This document shows positions 1 to 10,640 of a stretch of DNA of 64,000 bases, piece by piece. Position 1 is the first letter of the stretch. Each line of letters starts with the position of its first letter. The DNA is from Limnephilus marmoratus (Eukaryota > Arthropoda > Insecta > Trichoptera > Limnephilidae): positions 31,980,104-32,044,103 of the forward strand of contig OU862917.1 of NCBI GenBank assembly GCA_917880885.1, read 5' to 3'. Below the pieces are notes generated by a model that saw only the letters and a list, made by a program, of their open reading frames with translations, did not search any database and was not told the DNA's origin. Both the position numbers and the translations under genes were made by a program.

Positions 1-1440
1 CGAACAACATAAATATCGAATTTCTCGTAAGATAAGAAAACACCTTCAAAAGCCCAATGCTTTCTTACGTCACACATTAATGAATGTAATATATTTAATA
101 TCAATCACACCCTCGCAGACTAATAAAGTTCTCTCTGAAAAGGGTCCCGGGAAAATATCTGTCGGTATTTATTCCAAGCTCGCTATTGTGTTACGAGAGC
201 AACATAGGTAATAGCAGGGTGTTGTATCGCTTTCACTCTCGGTTAATGATATTCTTATTATACATTTAATTAGCGAAATCGTTGGATATTGATGGGCGCC
301 TTTGTTGCGAGGAGTCGCTTCATCGCCCCCTCCAGGTGAGGGCGAATTCGTTCGCTAATTAACTGAAAACGGAAGAGAGCTTGTTTGGAAGGCAGTAAAA
401 AAACAATAACCTTAGATAGAAGTGACGAACCGTAAAAACAAAGGCCTCCTTAGTGAAAATTTACGATACGAGTTGAGGGGAAGTTTTAAAGGGGCGGCCG
501 CTAGGGGTGGAGAAGTTCGGTGTGTAATGGGAAGTTCTGCTCGGAGTCTGGGTGTTAGGGGTGGCTCCTGCTCCTGCTCCTATCTCCCGCTCTAGGTAAA
601 GCAGTGGGCGAGGGGTAGCTGGGTGGCTGAGTGGCTAGGGAGACCCAGATGGAATACTGGTGATCAGGTAGCCTTTATTGCGGGATCGTTTTTGGGATGT
701 TCATCTTGAATATCAATCATATTTTCGCCGTAAGTACCCCCTTCGATTTGTTAAAGTTCAATGTATAAACTTTCCCGGCAGAGTCCAGAAGTTGAGAATC
801 GATAACCGTTTGCAAATTCTACGCAAGTCTGCTTTTCGCCCTGGAGGAGTTGTAGCTTATTGCATCTTCAGGTTAGATATTCAGTTATTTCCATACCTTT
901 ATCTTCCCTCTGAAAAAGACTTGAATTACAATAAACTAATAGAATATTTTTTATATCATCGCTCCGCTTTTTTTAATAGCTTCATATTTCAATCTGGAAA
1001 TGCGAGTTTTTGTTTCTACCGCATCCATAAAATGAAAAATTCTAATTTTATTCGCAGACAACAGTTGTGGTCTGTGTTCCCGGGAGTCTCCCCTCCGGCG
1101 CTGGTGAGGTGCCGGTACTGCCAGGGTAGCGAGGGATTGAAAGACATTGTTTGAAAATTAGAAACATTTTTATATGAAGACTTATTGCTATTAGTGGGGT
1201 TGCGGGTCCCTCTCTTCTCCCGGCCGCGTGCTAGATGTTATTTGATTTATTTCACATGTTTATTCGATTTGTTTCGTGGTGTACCTATTTCACTGTACAC
1301 TGTACCGTTGCGAGGGTGGCCGTGGCGATGCGAGGAACTGCGTGCGTAGCGTGGTTTCCATTATCTCCACCCAACTAGAACCTAATATATTTATTGCAAG
1401 TAGTGACATACCTCTCAAAGGGCAATGAAATACAATTTAA
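1..1440. other. Unassigned sequence, no clear gene
   Basis: Mixed composition with a G-rich stretch at 480-650 and a (GCTCCT)n tract near 565. A 158-codon frame (678-1154) has no motif I recognise. A donor-like CAG|GTGAGG at 333-341 follows a 14-codon open stretch starting at 292, too little to call an exon. Confidence 0.4.
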
Positions 1441-1533
1441 AGATTCAGATATATTTTCTTTTATGTTAATTGAAATAATTATCGAATAATGAAATAATTT
1501 TACTTTGTATAAACCACTTATTTGATGTGCAAA

Positions 1534-1570
1534 TCCGACCGGTTTCGGAACAAACGTTCCTTCGTCAGGG
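1534..1570 (-). ncRNA. Hammerhead-like motif 1
   Basis: Minus strand: CTGACGA, a stem GGAAC-GTTT-GTTCC, then GAAACCGG. It resembles the CUGANGA-stem II-GAAA core of hammerhead ribozymes, with an extra A before stem II. Similar motifs occur at five other places. Confidence 0.4.
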
Positions 1571-1599
1571 AAAGCTTATACTAATTTGACAGTTTCGAA

Positions 1600-2530
1600 C
1601 AATGTTTTATTATGGTAGGGGTGGATTAATTATCTTTGTTTATACCACTATTTTATTTTAAAAAAATATCTAAATGTTTCTCAACCTATGGCTCCGAAGC
1701 CGAAGTAGGTATACTGAAACATAAGACATACATATTTAACAATATACAATATAAAATAAGCACGGTTCAATATATTCGCACCTCACAATCCGGAAGCCTC
1801 AGTTTAGCGTGTAAATTCTGAAACCGTCACTTTGGATCGAGATTGTAAAATATCTATGCAAGATAGCTTTCATATTGCAAAGACAATGAGAAGCATTATT
1901 TCGTTCTCTTTCTGGTTAAAAGAAAAATACATATGTTTGCATGAGAGGAAGAGAGATATATAGCTTTTAAAATGTAAGGTCGTATAACGCGATTACGTGT
2001 TTTGGGATGTATTTATTCATAAACAAGCAGACGGGTTAATTAACATTTCAAAATAATGATGTAAATTTAATTAAATTATTATAAAATAATGTTTTATTTC
2101 ATTCGCGTAAAAGATTTTTTTATCCCCTGTTTAACTATTGTCCACCGAGCCTTTCAGCGAAGGCATATTTCGCTAATTAATTGATTACCCTGTCCTTGTT
2201 CGAAGCCATTAAAACTTTTAACATTAATTAATTTATAAAGTAAAAGAAAATGTCGAGACTTTGTTTTTGTAATTTGTGTGTTTAAAAGATTTTTTTAAAA
2301 ACTTTTCGCCCATTTAAATTTCACCCTAGTCGCGTCCGAGTCCACAATAATTAATGCCAACTGATAACTTGAGAGCGATGTATTTTTTGCTTCAAAATAA
2401 AATATTGTATAAATGGCTCGTTTTAAGGCTTATTTTTCTTTCGCGAAGTTCATGAAAGGAGAACTTCAACAAAGGGGCGAGAAGTTTTTAGCTGGAGCTG
2501 CTGAATTTCTTCAGCCTCTAGTGTACGGTG
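1600..2530. other. AT-rich, nothing recognised
   Basis: No frame above 61 codons and no repeat shared with the rest of the window. Confidence 0.5.
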
Positions 2531-2659
2531 TTCCTCACGGGAGGGTGGCGGGACCCCGTATGAACCCTATTAAGAGTTGATGATGATATGACCTTTGGCA
2601 ACCTAAAACCTTTCCTTGCGAAAACCCTAATCTAAATCCTTTCCTGTAAAAAAATCTGA

Positions 2660-2853
2660 GAAAAATAACCGGTTCCTCTTCAAAATTAAAAAAAAAACTT
2701 TGTCGCGTTTTTACAACTCTTCTCAAATATTTTTTCATTTTTTTATAAATATTTAAAAATAAACCGGTTCTTCAGAGAAATAATTGTCATGGTTCCTGTG
2801 ACAGCAAAGGAACCGGTTCCATGCAACCGGGACAGGAATATTGACCATCTCTA
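2660..2853. mobile_element. hAT-like fragment with ACCGGTTC repeats
   Basis: Ends in CAGGAATATTGACCATCTCTA, which reads on the other strand as TAGAGATGGTCAATATTCC, a typical hAT-type terminus. Upstream are four AACCGGTTC-like motifs (near 2669, 2761, 2808, 2822). The opposite end is not seen. Confidence 0.45.
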
Positions 2854-3535
2854 AGGCAAATGAAAGCAATCTTCCGAACAGGCCCTCCATTGATATGCTT
2901 GGTGTAACCCTAAGTGACCAGCTCAGGTATGGGGGCTCCATCGAAGCCAGAATAAAGTTAGCCTCCCAAAAACTGGGCGCACTGTACAGGGCCCGCAGAT
3001 ACTTTAATAGTACACAACTGCTAACTCGGTACAAATCACAAGTGCGCCCCACGGTTGAATTTGACAGCCACCTCTGGTCTTGATCTCCAAAATACCTGAA
3101 AAATACCTTCGACTCTGTGCAGAAACGGGCGGTCCGTTTGATAGATTCTCCCATCTTAACAAACGAATTGCAATCTTTATAACACAGGCGTCAGGTGGGA
3201 ATGCTGTCCTTGTTCTACCGGTATTACAATGAAAGATTAACGTCATTGATCCCTTCGGCACCGGTGCATAGCCGGGAAACACGAAAAACGCGTGCCCAAC
3301 ATTTGTACACGGTTGACATTTGTCACACGAGAACGGGTCGTTTCTTCTCGGCTGTGGAATGATTTGCCGGCCTCCGTGTTTCCTCCTTCCTACAACACGG
3401 GTCTCTTCAAGAACAATGTTCATTCCTTCCTCTCCTCAAAAAAACCCTCCACAGAGCATCCCAGATGACATAGGCCTTGAGGAAAATTGTTTTACCCAGG
3501 GCCTCCTGTGTGGAGTTAGTGTAAAAAAAAATATT
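2854..3535 (+). pseudogene. LINE 3' end whose tail is shared with SINE-A
   Basis: The frame 2841-3083 encodes the end of a non-LTR retrotransposon protein (SIDMLGVTLSDQLRYGGSI, LGALYRARRYFNSTQLL, YKSQVRPTVEF). It continues after a stop with KRAVRLIDSPILT, then LSFFYRYYNERLTSLIP and RLWNDLPASVFP, with further stops. The final 95 bp (about 3440-3535) contain CCTCCACAGAGCATCCC, GACATAGGCC and CTCCTGTGTGGAG followed by an A-run. These are the same blocks that end each SINE-A copy. The RT catalytic core is missing. This is the best candidate in the window for a relative of the LINE that mobilised SINE-A. Confidence 0.85.
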
Positions 3536-3559
3536 ATTTATTCAAAAAGTTATCAATTT

Positions 3560-4160
3560 CGCGGGAAGTAAGGACAAATGGAACTTACTTAGCGCATTCA
3601 GATAGACGCGCTCACACATCGCTTCATCTCTTCAGTGATACTATCAATTATTGCCTACCTATACTCATTTCGTTTGGGGGTTTTTTATGCCCCTGTATCT
3701 CGCTTGTTGTACGGTGTATTATAAAAGTCGATAGTCTCGACACCATCTGCACCCTTTTTGTTGTATTTTATATCAGTGATATATTGGCTCAGTTGTGGAT
3801 TGCACATACTTGTCCGAGGCATGACGATATTGCACGACTGTGAATGTTTTTCCAGCGATTTTTATGGGCCGACCCTGGGCCGCCCCTAGGCATTGGCCTT
3901 CCGCTCACGTATTTGGGGCCCGGGGTATGGGCCCGTTGGAGCCTAGGTGAGGGGGGTGAGGGGCAGGGGATGAACACGGCGATTCGTTAGCGTTGACTTT
4001 ATGAAAACGCTACACTTCTTCATGGCGGTGAAATGTGTTGCCGGGAGATAAAATGGAAGGTCAGTGGCGCGTCGCGAAATTTCTCAAACCCTGGGCACGC
4101 TATTAAAAGTGTAAAATGGCAATTACCGATTTACTTATCCACTTTTTACAAATTTAAATG
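3560..4160. other. Non-coding, nothing recognised
   Basis: A GC-richer stretch at 3860-3970 gives a 62-codon minus-strand proline-rich frame, probably chance. Confidence 0.5.
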
Positions 4161-4206
4161 CTGATCCTTGGCTACAAATTCAGAGGTTCGAAGCCGGAGT
4201 TTACAA

Positions 4207-4490
4207 TTTTTTTTTTTTTTTTTTATGAATACCCCACAAGCCAGTGAGACTATGGCATCTCCGATTGGGGTATGTTGTGAGACTGGCTATTCAGATCTGG
4301 TCACCAAATACAGCTAAAACGATTTCAAGCAACTTTCAATTCTGAATGGTGGTTTTACACCAGGGCGATTCTGAGAGTATTTTCCACTCTGGAACGTGAT
4401 GCAAATATACCTACCATATATTATCTTTTATTAATTAATTGTGAATACCATAAATTAATCAAATAAAATAAATAAATTTTGGTTACCTAA
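4207..4490 (-). repeat. SINE-C copy, 5' truncated
   Basis: Starts with the T-run (A-tail on the minus strand), then TGAATACCCCACAAGCCAGTG, GTATGTTGTGAGACTGGC and CCACTCTGGAACGTG. The tRNA-like head is missing. Confidence 0.78.
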
Positions 4491-4732
4491 TTAATTTGTA
4501 CTAGCAGTAACCCCCCCCCCCCTTTGCAGATTTTTGCTACCAGGCCCTGCGGACGGCTTTTGGTTCGGCTTATCTCAGTTTAAGTGTTGGTGAACATTTT
4601 ATAATTATTCTTCTGTATTTGAAATGTGTTTTTCTTTTGTTTAAAATTTTGACAGACGTCGTAATTTTTCAAGCTTAACTGTGTTTATTCAAAAGGAAAA
4701 TTTCCGATTGACTCTAAAATTGACAAATTGAC

Positions 4733-5375
4733 AAAAAAAATCCCTCAGGCTCAATGTCATAGTTGGGAATGCTGTGTGGAGGGAGGAGGTATGTGGAGGG
4801 AGGGGGGGGGGGAGGGGAGAGAAGAGAAAAGAAGGAAAGGAAGTTCTGGGAAGGAAAAAAACGAGTGTGCTTTAGACCACACGACTGAAGTAAAACTTCA
4901 CTAACTTATATCTCCCTCTCAACTTCCGTTCGCCTCGCCTGACCGTCCGCCTCACCCAATCACACTTTTCATAAAGCTCTCGTCACTCATTCACCAGCTT
5001 ACTCCCCAAGTCAAGCGTGCGTAAAGAAGTTTTACTTCAAAAGGTATGAGGGGTCGGTAGGAATCTGGGGGTCAATGTGTACAGGAGTGACGGATTTCCT
5101 TCTTGAATCCATTCCTTCCACTGATGTGGAAGGCGATGGCTCGAGAGAATCCGGCTGGAGAGTTCAAAAGGTCTCCTTCAACTTGTCTCCGGATCCGGCC
5201 CGTTAGGTAGACAAACGCATTTTCCGCGTAGACGTAGACAAACCTCACCCCATGAACTAGGGCACCCCTGCAAAGTCACCAAACGTAGCCATGCACTTGG
5301 GGTGAACTATGGCAGGGGTATTTGTTATCCAATAAATAGTTTCCTAGGCGGCAGTACCCATTCCCTTTTCCTTGA
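4733..5375 (-). mobile_element. SINE-A copy 1, interrupted
   Basis: Reads on the minus strand. It shares the CACCAAACGTAGC, CACTTGGGGTGA and GTTATCCAATAAA blocks with the other SINE-A copies and ends at the left in the CTGTGTGGAGG tail. A foreign segment of about 180 bp (4865-5040) splits it. The tail is degraded by a G-run. Confidence 0.75.
4865..5040. mobile_element. Short inverted-repeat insertion in SINE-A
   Basis: The ends carry TGAAGTAAAACTTC and its complement GAAGTTTTACTTCA, so this is a small MITE-like unit. A matching scrap of its right end (AAAACTTCTTTACGCATGC) occurs at about 60890-60910. No clean target duplication was seen. Confidence 0.5.
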
Positions 5376-5379
5376 GATG

Positions 5380-6055
5380 AAATTGCAATGATGATTCTGA
5401 GGCAATTTTTTTTTATAATCAGCTTTACAAATTGTACTCGTACAATTGTAATAGCCCGTGATTTTTTCCTGGTCTGCGCTGATCATATCATAACTTACTC
5501 ATTATTCATTCATTTTATTGAGTACATTCCGATTTGAATCAAATTCACGAGAGGTAAAAATAAAAATAGAACGATTCGGTTAAATTCAAGCCCCAATGGT
5601 TTCATAAGAAATTCGTCAATACATCCTGTTGGCAATATGACAGATAGAAATTCTGTCGGTTCCTTTATTCCTTCGAGTCGATACTTTTTGCGTTCGGTAC
5701 ACTAATCTCGTTGAATCATTCATCTGCATAATTCATTACATCTCATTCCACTCTTCTTGCTTCTCGCTTCTTGCTTCTTGCTTCTTGCTTCTTGCTTCTT
5801 GCTTCTTGCCTTCATTCTTCGCCATCAACGATGAAAAAACACTTCACATTAAGTATAACGACATTTTATTCAGAAATAAAAGTTGTTACCCTTTTTCAAC
5901 CACTTTTTTATTGTATTTTAGAGCTGTCTGGTATTATTTGCTTTTATGATGGAATGGTTGCTCCAAAATCGATCGGTCAATTAATTAATAAACACAAATT
6001 TAAAATTAGAAAAACACCATTATTCACACTAACGTTTTCATTTGATCATCCTTTT
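5380..6055. other. Non-coding around the heptamer microsatellite
   Basis: The 112-codon frame at 5771-6109 starts in the microsatellite and ends in SINE-A, so it is not a gene. Confidence 0.5.
5757..5813. repeat. CTTCTTG heptamer microsatellite
   Basis: About eight CTTCTTG units, with CTTCTCG variants at the left. Confidence 0.95.
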
Positions 6056-6059
6056 TTTG

Positions 6060-6808
6060 ATTATCTCCACCCATTATCTTTGGGGATGCTGGGTGAAGGG
6101 TCTGTTTAAGAAAATTTAGTAGAGGCCATTCTGGGAAGAAAAATGTATGAGGGGTGGGTAGGAATCTGGTAGTGAATGTGTCCTGGGGTGACGATCTTAA
6201 GAATCCATTCCTACTACTGCAGTGCAAGGCGATGGGTCAAGAGAGTCCGGCTGGAGTGGTCTAGGTAAGGTCTTCCTCAAACAGTCCTTCCCGATCCGGC
6301 CAGCCAAACGCATTCGCCGACAAGACATTCAAATCTCACTCCATGAATCCGAGCACCCCAAAGATATTCTAATACAGAAGAGATATGCTATGGTGTCCGC
6401 GCAACTGTCGCCGGAATACGCGCTAAGTAGCGTAGTTTTCATACAAAAAGAATTTGTTCATTTCGTTGATTTTTTTGAAAATGTGCATTAATATTGGTTA
6501 ACAATATATTTTGAATAAGGAAAGAATTCGTTCATTTAGTTTAACGTTCGTTTGGTTTATTCGTTAATTATTTGTTCTTTTAGTTTATTTGTTAATTGGT
6601 AAACAATATCGGCGACACCCAGAAGCGCAGACCCACATAGTAAAAACAGCAGATAGCACATCTACTTATATTCCAATATCTTTGGAGCACCCTTGCTAGG
6701 TCACCAAACGTAGCGAACCACTTGGAGTGACGTATTGCAGGGATGTTATTATCCAATAAAGGGTTCCCCGGGAGTCCTTACCCATATCCGCTTCCCAAAT
6801 TGAACTTC
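6060..6808 (-). mobile_element. SINE-A copy 2, split by a hAT-like MITE
   Basis: Shares the GGATCGGGA-type, CACCCCATGAATCCG, CACCAAACGTAGCGAACCAC and GTTATTATCCAATAAA blocks, in minus orientation. A 326-bp MITE sits inside, duplicating GAGCACCC of the SINE. Confidence 0.8.
6359..6684. mobile_element. hAT-like MITE, copy 1
   Basis: A 326-bp element beginning CAAAGATATTC and ending ..AATATCTTTG, flanked by a perfect 8-bp duplication GAGCACCC (6351-6358, 6685-6692). The 8-bp duplication fits the hAT superfamily. A sister copy lies at 39371-39687. It encodes no transposase; a frame through it (6222-6491) starts in the SINE and is chance. Confidence 0.88.
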
Positions 6809-6809
6809 C

Positions 6810-8130
6810 TTGAATCTGGTCCGAAGTTGAAATTTTTTTGTCAAATTTGAAAAAAAAAACGCTGTATTGCTCGGATCATTTTTTTATTTTGTTTGTTTAG
6901 GTTTTCTATGCGATGTTTATAGATTCGCCAGATTCTCATTTGTGCCACTAGTTTCCGGACACCGTGTACGCATATAATATTATGTACAACACTGTTACAG
7001 CTTTTCGGTTATCTCACGAATCTCTTGGGCCCTCCCATCGGCGGCCGCACTTAGAGGTATAACGGTACAAGTACCAAAGTACAAGGAGTAGAATGAAGCG
7101 AAAAAACGTAAACGAAGAACAATCTCACAAATTCCGCGCCGCTTTCCCCGCAGGTGCGGAAGAAAATATTCACGATTTTAATTAGATTACAATTTCCTCC
7201 CTTCCTCCCAGACAGACGGCGGAGGTTTCTAGCGAGCCCGGCGAAGGCATACGTCTGACTGTCGGATTATATTAATATTTTATATATTTCAACATAGACA
7301 GACACCTGTTTGAAAAACTCTTAATTCATAATTAAAAACTGAAGGTGTTGCTGGTGACATGATTGTGGATTTAGCTGGTAGAAGAATTCAACCCTCCGTT
7401 AAGAGTCAGAGACTCAACGCTTTTGCAATCTCAGTAGCTTAGTGGATTAAAAAAATAAAACAGTATGTATATTTTTAATCACTTTATTTTTTTGCCTCTG
7501 TGTGGCGAATTCCAAAACTAGTTAGCATTTAAAAATATGAATAAAAATTAGTGTCCGACCGAAACACGACTTTCTACCGAAACCGAAACTTTTTTAGACT
7601 TGTTAAAAATCTATTGTTTACTGAAATTTGGCTCATTTTTTAGACTTGTGCAGACAGTTAACACGTGTTAAATGAAGTAAAAAACAATAATTTAAGTATG
7701 TGAAAAAATAAAATTAATTTTTTTATATTGCTGCTATAAAACAAACAAAAAATAACAAAACGTGTTAACTACTTCTCGGAACAAAAATTTGTTAATAATC
7801 ATCACCTAATTATAAAGGAAGGACCTCATTAATTAAGTATTTTAATATTTATAGCGCTTACGTACACAAAATTCTTAGTACACGTGTTAAATGAAATAAA
7901 AAACAATAATTGAAGTATACGAAAAAATAATTTTTTTTTTTTGATGTTACACTGCTATAAAACAAACGATAATTATAAAAAAAATTTCAAACATGTTAAC
8001 TTCATGTAACAAACACATATGCGCGAGAAATAACAGATAAACTCACAACAGAATCACGCCGGACCGATCGGCTAACTCAGCTGATGATGGCGGGTGACAC
8101 ACGAGCCACGAACTCACCAAGGGCGGGGAG
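6810..8130. other. AT-rich, weak internal duplication
   Basis: ACACGTGTTAAATGAAGTAAAAAACAATAAT-like text near 7660 recurs near 7885, with AAAACAAAC and GTTAACT blocks after each, so a diverged duplication of about 220 bp is likely. No coding signal. Confidence 0.45.
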
Positions 8131-8159
8131 AGGGTAATGAGAGGGGGAATAGATGGTTT

Positions 8160-8275
8160 GAGGAGTATCTGGTTATTCGGATCTGGTCGGCAAACACGGC
8201 TAATGTCATTTCAAGCAATGTTCCTTTACTGAATGGTGTTTTTTCACAAGGCGACGCTGAAAGTATCGACATACT
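8160..8275 (-). repeat. SINE-C fragment
   Basis: Internal piece on the minus strand: GATCTGGTCGGCAAACACGG and GTCATTTCAAGCAATG match the region 4290-4340 of the other copy. No tail or head. Confidence 0.6.
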
Positions 8276-8519
8276 AATCGAAATTATAGCCCTACTTCCC
8301 CGACAAAAATACATTTTCCGACGATTTATATGTAAGTAAGTAGTACTTTCTAATTTTTCTCCGCTATTTATTAGTATTTAAGAATTATCCACATTCTAAA
8401 TAATTGTGATTGTTACCAATTCAATTAGATAAGGTATCGATGCTTTGTTTAGTATCCTGGTGTCCGTTCCATACATAATTATGCAATATTCATTATACGT
8501 ATATATAATATATGAGTCG

Positions 8520-9480
8520 TTCAATTTCTGTATCCGCTATATCAACTTTCACCGATTCGGAGAAAACCGCAAAAAACTGTCACATCTCTAGCGTAAATAA
8601 AAAAATTGCTTTTTATTTTTTTATATAATGAATTGGAGTAATATACATTCGAAAAGTGTTCATTTGTTAATATATATCTAGAAATATTTAAGTAATTTGG
8701 ATAAATAAAATGGATATAGCGGATTTTGATACTCACTTCGTAATTTGTATGGAATACAGAGGCTTTTGAAACTCGACTGACCCGAGGGGCGTGTTTCTAC
8801 ACCCGCCATCTTGGCAAAAATAACTGCTCGTGATTTTTTTTTTTTTTACATGAGCTCCACACAGGAGGCCCTGAGGAAAATAATTTCCCTCAGGGCCTAT
8901 GTCATCTTTGGGGATGCTGTGTGGAGGTTTTTTTTTAAGGAAAGGAAGGAAAGGATAGTTCTGGGAAGGAAAAGGGTTTAAGGGGTGGGTAGGAATCTGG
9001 GGTTCAGTATGTCCTGGTCATCCGCCTCCAAGACCTAGACAAACCTCACCCCATAAACCCGGGCACCCCTGCTAAATCACCAAACGTAGCGAACCACTTG
9101 GGGTGACCTAAGGCAGAGGTGTTGGTTATCCAATAAAGGTCCCCGGGGCGGCGGTACCCATTTCCGCCTCCCAAATTGCAATACATCCCAGGTTGAATAC
9201 CGATATAGCGGGTTTTGATAGTAACTTCTTGAATGATATAGCGGATTTTATTTCTCGCTCGCAGTTTTAACAGGGTTTTTGGTCGTGATAAGGGAGGTTT
9301 TGAAACTCAATTTTAAATTAGTCTTATTCCTCGCAAAAATGTGAACAAGATGTCATACTCAGATCATTTTGTCAAGAAATCGGATATAGCGGGTATTGAA
9401 ATTACATGACTTATATTATAACATATCATTATACAATCAGTGTCCAGCGTAAATCTATTTTTCTCAAATTTAGAAGGATG
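8520..9480. repeat. GATATAGCGG-motif region split by SINE-A copy 3
   Basis: GGATATAGCGGATTTTGATA (8710), GATATAGCGGGTTTTGATAG (9201), GATATAGCGGATTTT (9236) and GGATATAGCGGGTATTGA (9383), plus an inverted TATCCGCTATATC (8530). The spacing is irregular. Confidence 0.6.
8833..9180 (-). mobile_element. SINE-A copy 3, short form
   Basis: Minus orientation: a T-run at 8833, then GAGCTCCACACAGGAGGCCC, CCTCAGGGCC and GCTGTGTGGAGG, up to CCTCCCAAATTGCA. Compared with copies 6 and 7, about 100 bp of the middle are missing. Copy 5 has the same deletion, suggesting a subfamily. Confidence 0.88.
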
Positions 9481-10460
9481 AGTCTACTTCATATCGAAAA
9501 CTGACCACGGGCACTGCGAAATATTATTGTGACATTTTATTTCTCTTTATCATAAATCTTTTAGTCAGACGTCCCCCCTATGCGAAACATGAACACCTTC
9601 GCGCGTGTATCGTCCCACGCACGTTGGGGAGAGCGGGGCGGAATGCGAGCCGGGAAAGGCGGAAGGAAAAATAAGGTGAAGGGAAAGTACTCATGCAAAG
9701 TGGGACGGGGAATGGGGGGCAGTGTTGCCAAATTCACCAATGCCAACGTAACATTATTTATTTAAGATATCTACCCGTCATTTTTAGCTTACCTACCTGG
9801 ACTCACTACAACAAGCAAAATTGTGACAACCATAATTGATGTGACAGCGGGAATAAGTTAAACCAATTGTTTTGAAAAGACATTTTTTTGATAAGAAATT
9901 TGTGTGGTCTATTAAGAAACAAATATTTCCAAGATCTATACCTACCGAAGAGAAAAAGAAAGCCATTGTCGCCAGTTTACGTGCGACAATTCGACTTCTG
10001 GACACCAAACTGGCCAAGGAAATCGATTATCTGTTATAAATTAGGATATAAATGAGACATTTTAAAATGTTTCACCACTTTAGCAAAAACTCTGCCTAGA
10101 CAAATAGACACGTCCACAGCACACTTCTATCGGTTTATCTCTTAAGTGACAGATGGCCATATTGCGACAATAATAATAATTGACGTGACAACAAGCACTG
10201 TAAATACAATTGTTTTGTGCTTAATACAATTTTTTTTTTGCCAGGAACTTGCTAAGGTGTATTTTCGAAGTGTTCGAGCCTTCTAGTAAGAGGGGTTGTA
10301 AGTGAAGTGATGTAATTAACTGGTTTACCACAATTTCACCAACACTATGTATGAGATAATTGGATTTGGGGGACTCGTGTATTTTTGCGGTGCCTTAATG
10401 CACGCACCGGACAAATCGACATTTTTATGGATTCTGCAGCACCAATTGCCTCCCCCCATT
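9481..10460. other. Non-coding with mirrored 60-codon frames
   Basis: The frames at 9561-9765 lie on opposite strands of one GC-rich stretch and look accidental. TTGTGACAACCATAATTGATGTG-like text at 9819 resembles 10165-10190 (GCGACAATAATAATAATTGACGTG), a possible old duplication. Confidence 0.4.
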
Positions 10461-10640
10461 TTATTTTTTTTTTTTTAAAGAAAGACTAACATTCCCGGGT
10501 TACAAATAACCCAACAAAGTTTGAAAATCTCCTACTACCACCATAGGAAGTCGAAAATGCTGCTTGTTTTGTGATGGAGGACTTAGACTTAGCTTGGGAC
10601 CCAAGCGCTATGCCCACTCAACCACTGACCGGTCAATTAT
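10461..10640 (-). mobile_element. SINE-B copy 1, tRNA-derived
   Basis: On the minus strand it starts ACCGGTCAGTGGTTGAGTGG, with an A-box-like TGGTTGAGTGG, and continues with CAAGCAGCATTTTCG and a TGGGTTATTTGTAACCCGGG hairpin to an A-rich tail. The head abuts the LINE at 10641. Confidence 0.8.

Noticed and set aside
319..345. Host exon ending at a CAG|GTGAGG donor
   Set aside because: Only 14 codons of open frame precede it and there is no acceptor or protein similarity. Kept as a remark only.
678..1154. 158-codon plus-strand frame
   Set aside because: No motif, no codon or context evidence, and it lies in unassigned DNA. It may be chance; a homology search would decide.
4795..4815. G-run as a possible G-quadruplex regulatory site
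   Set aside because: It is expanded sequence within the degraded tail of a SINE-A copy; no functional context.
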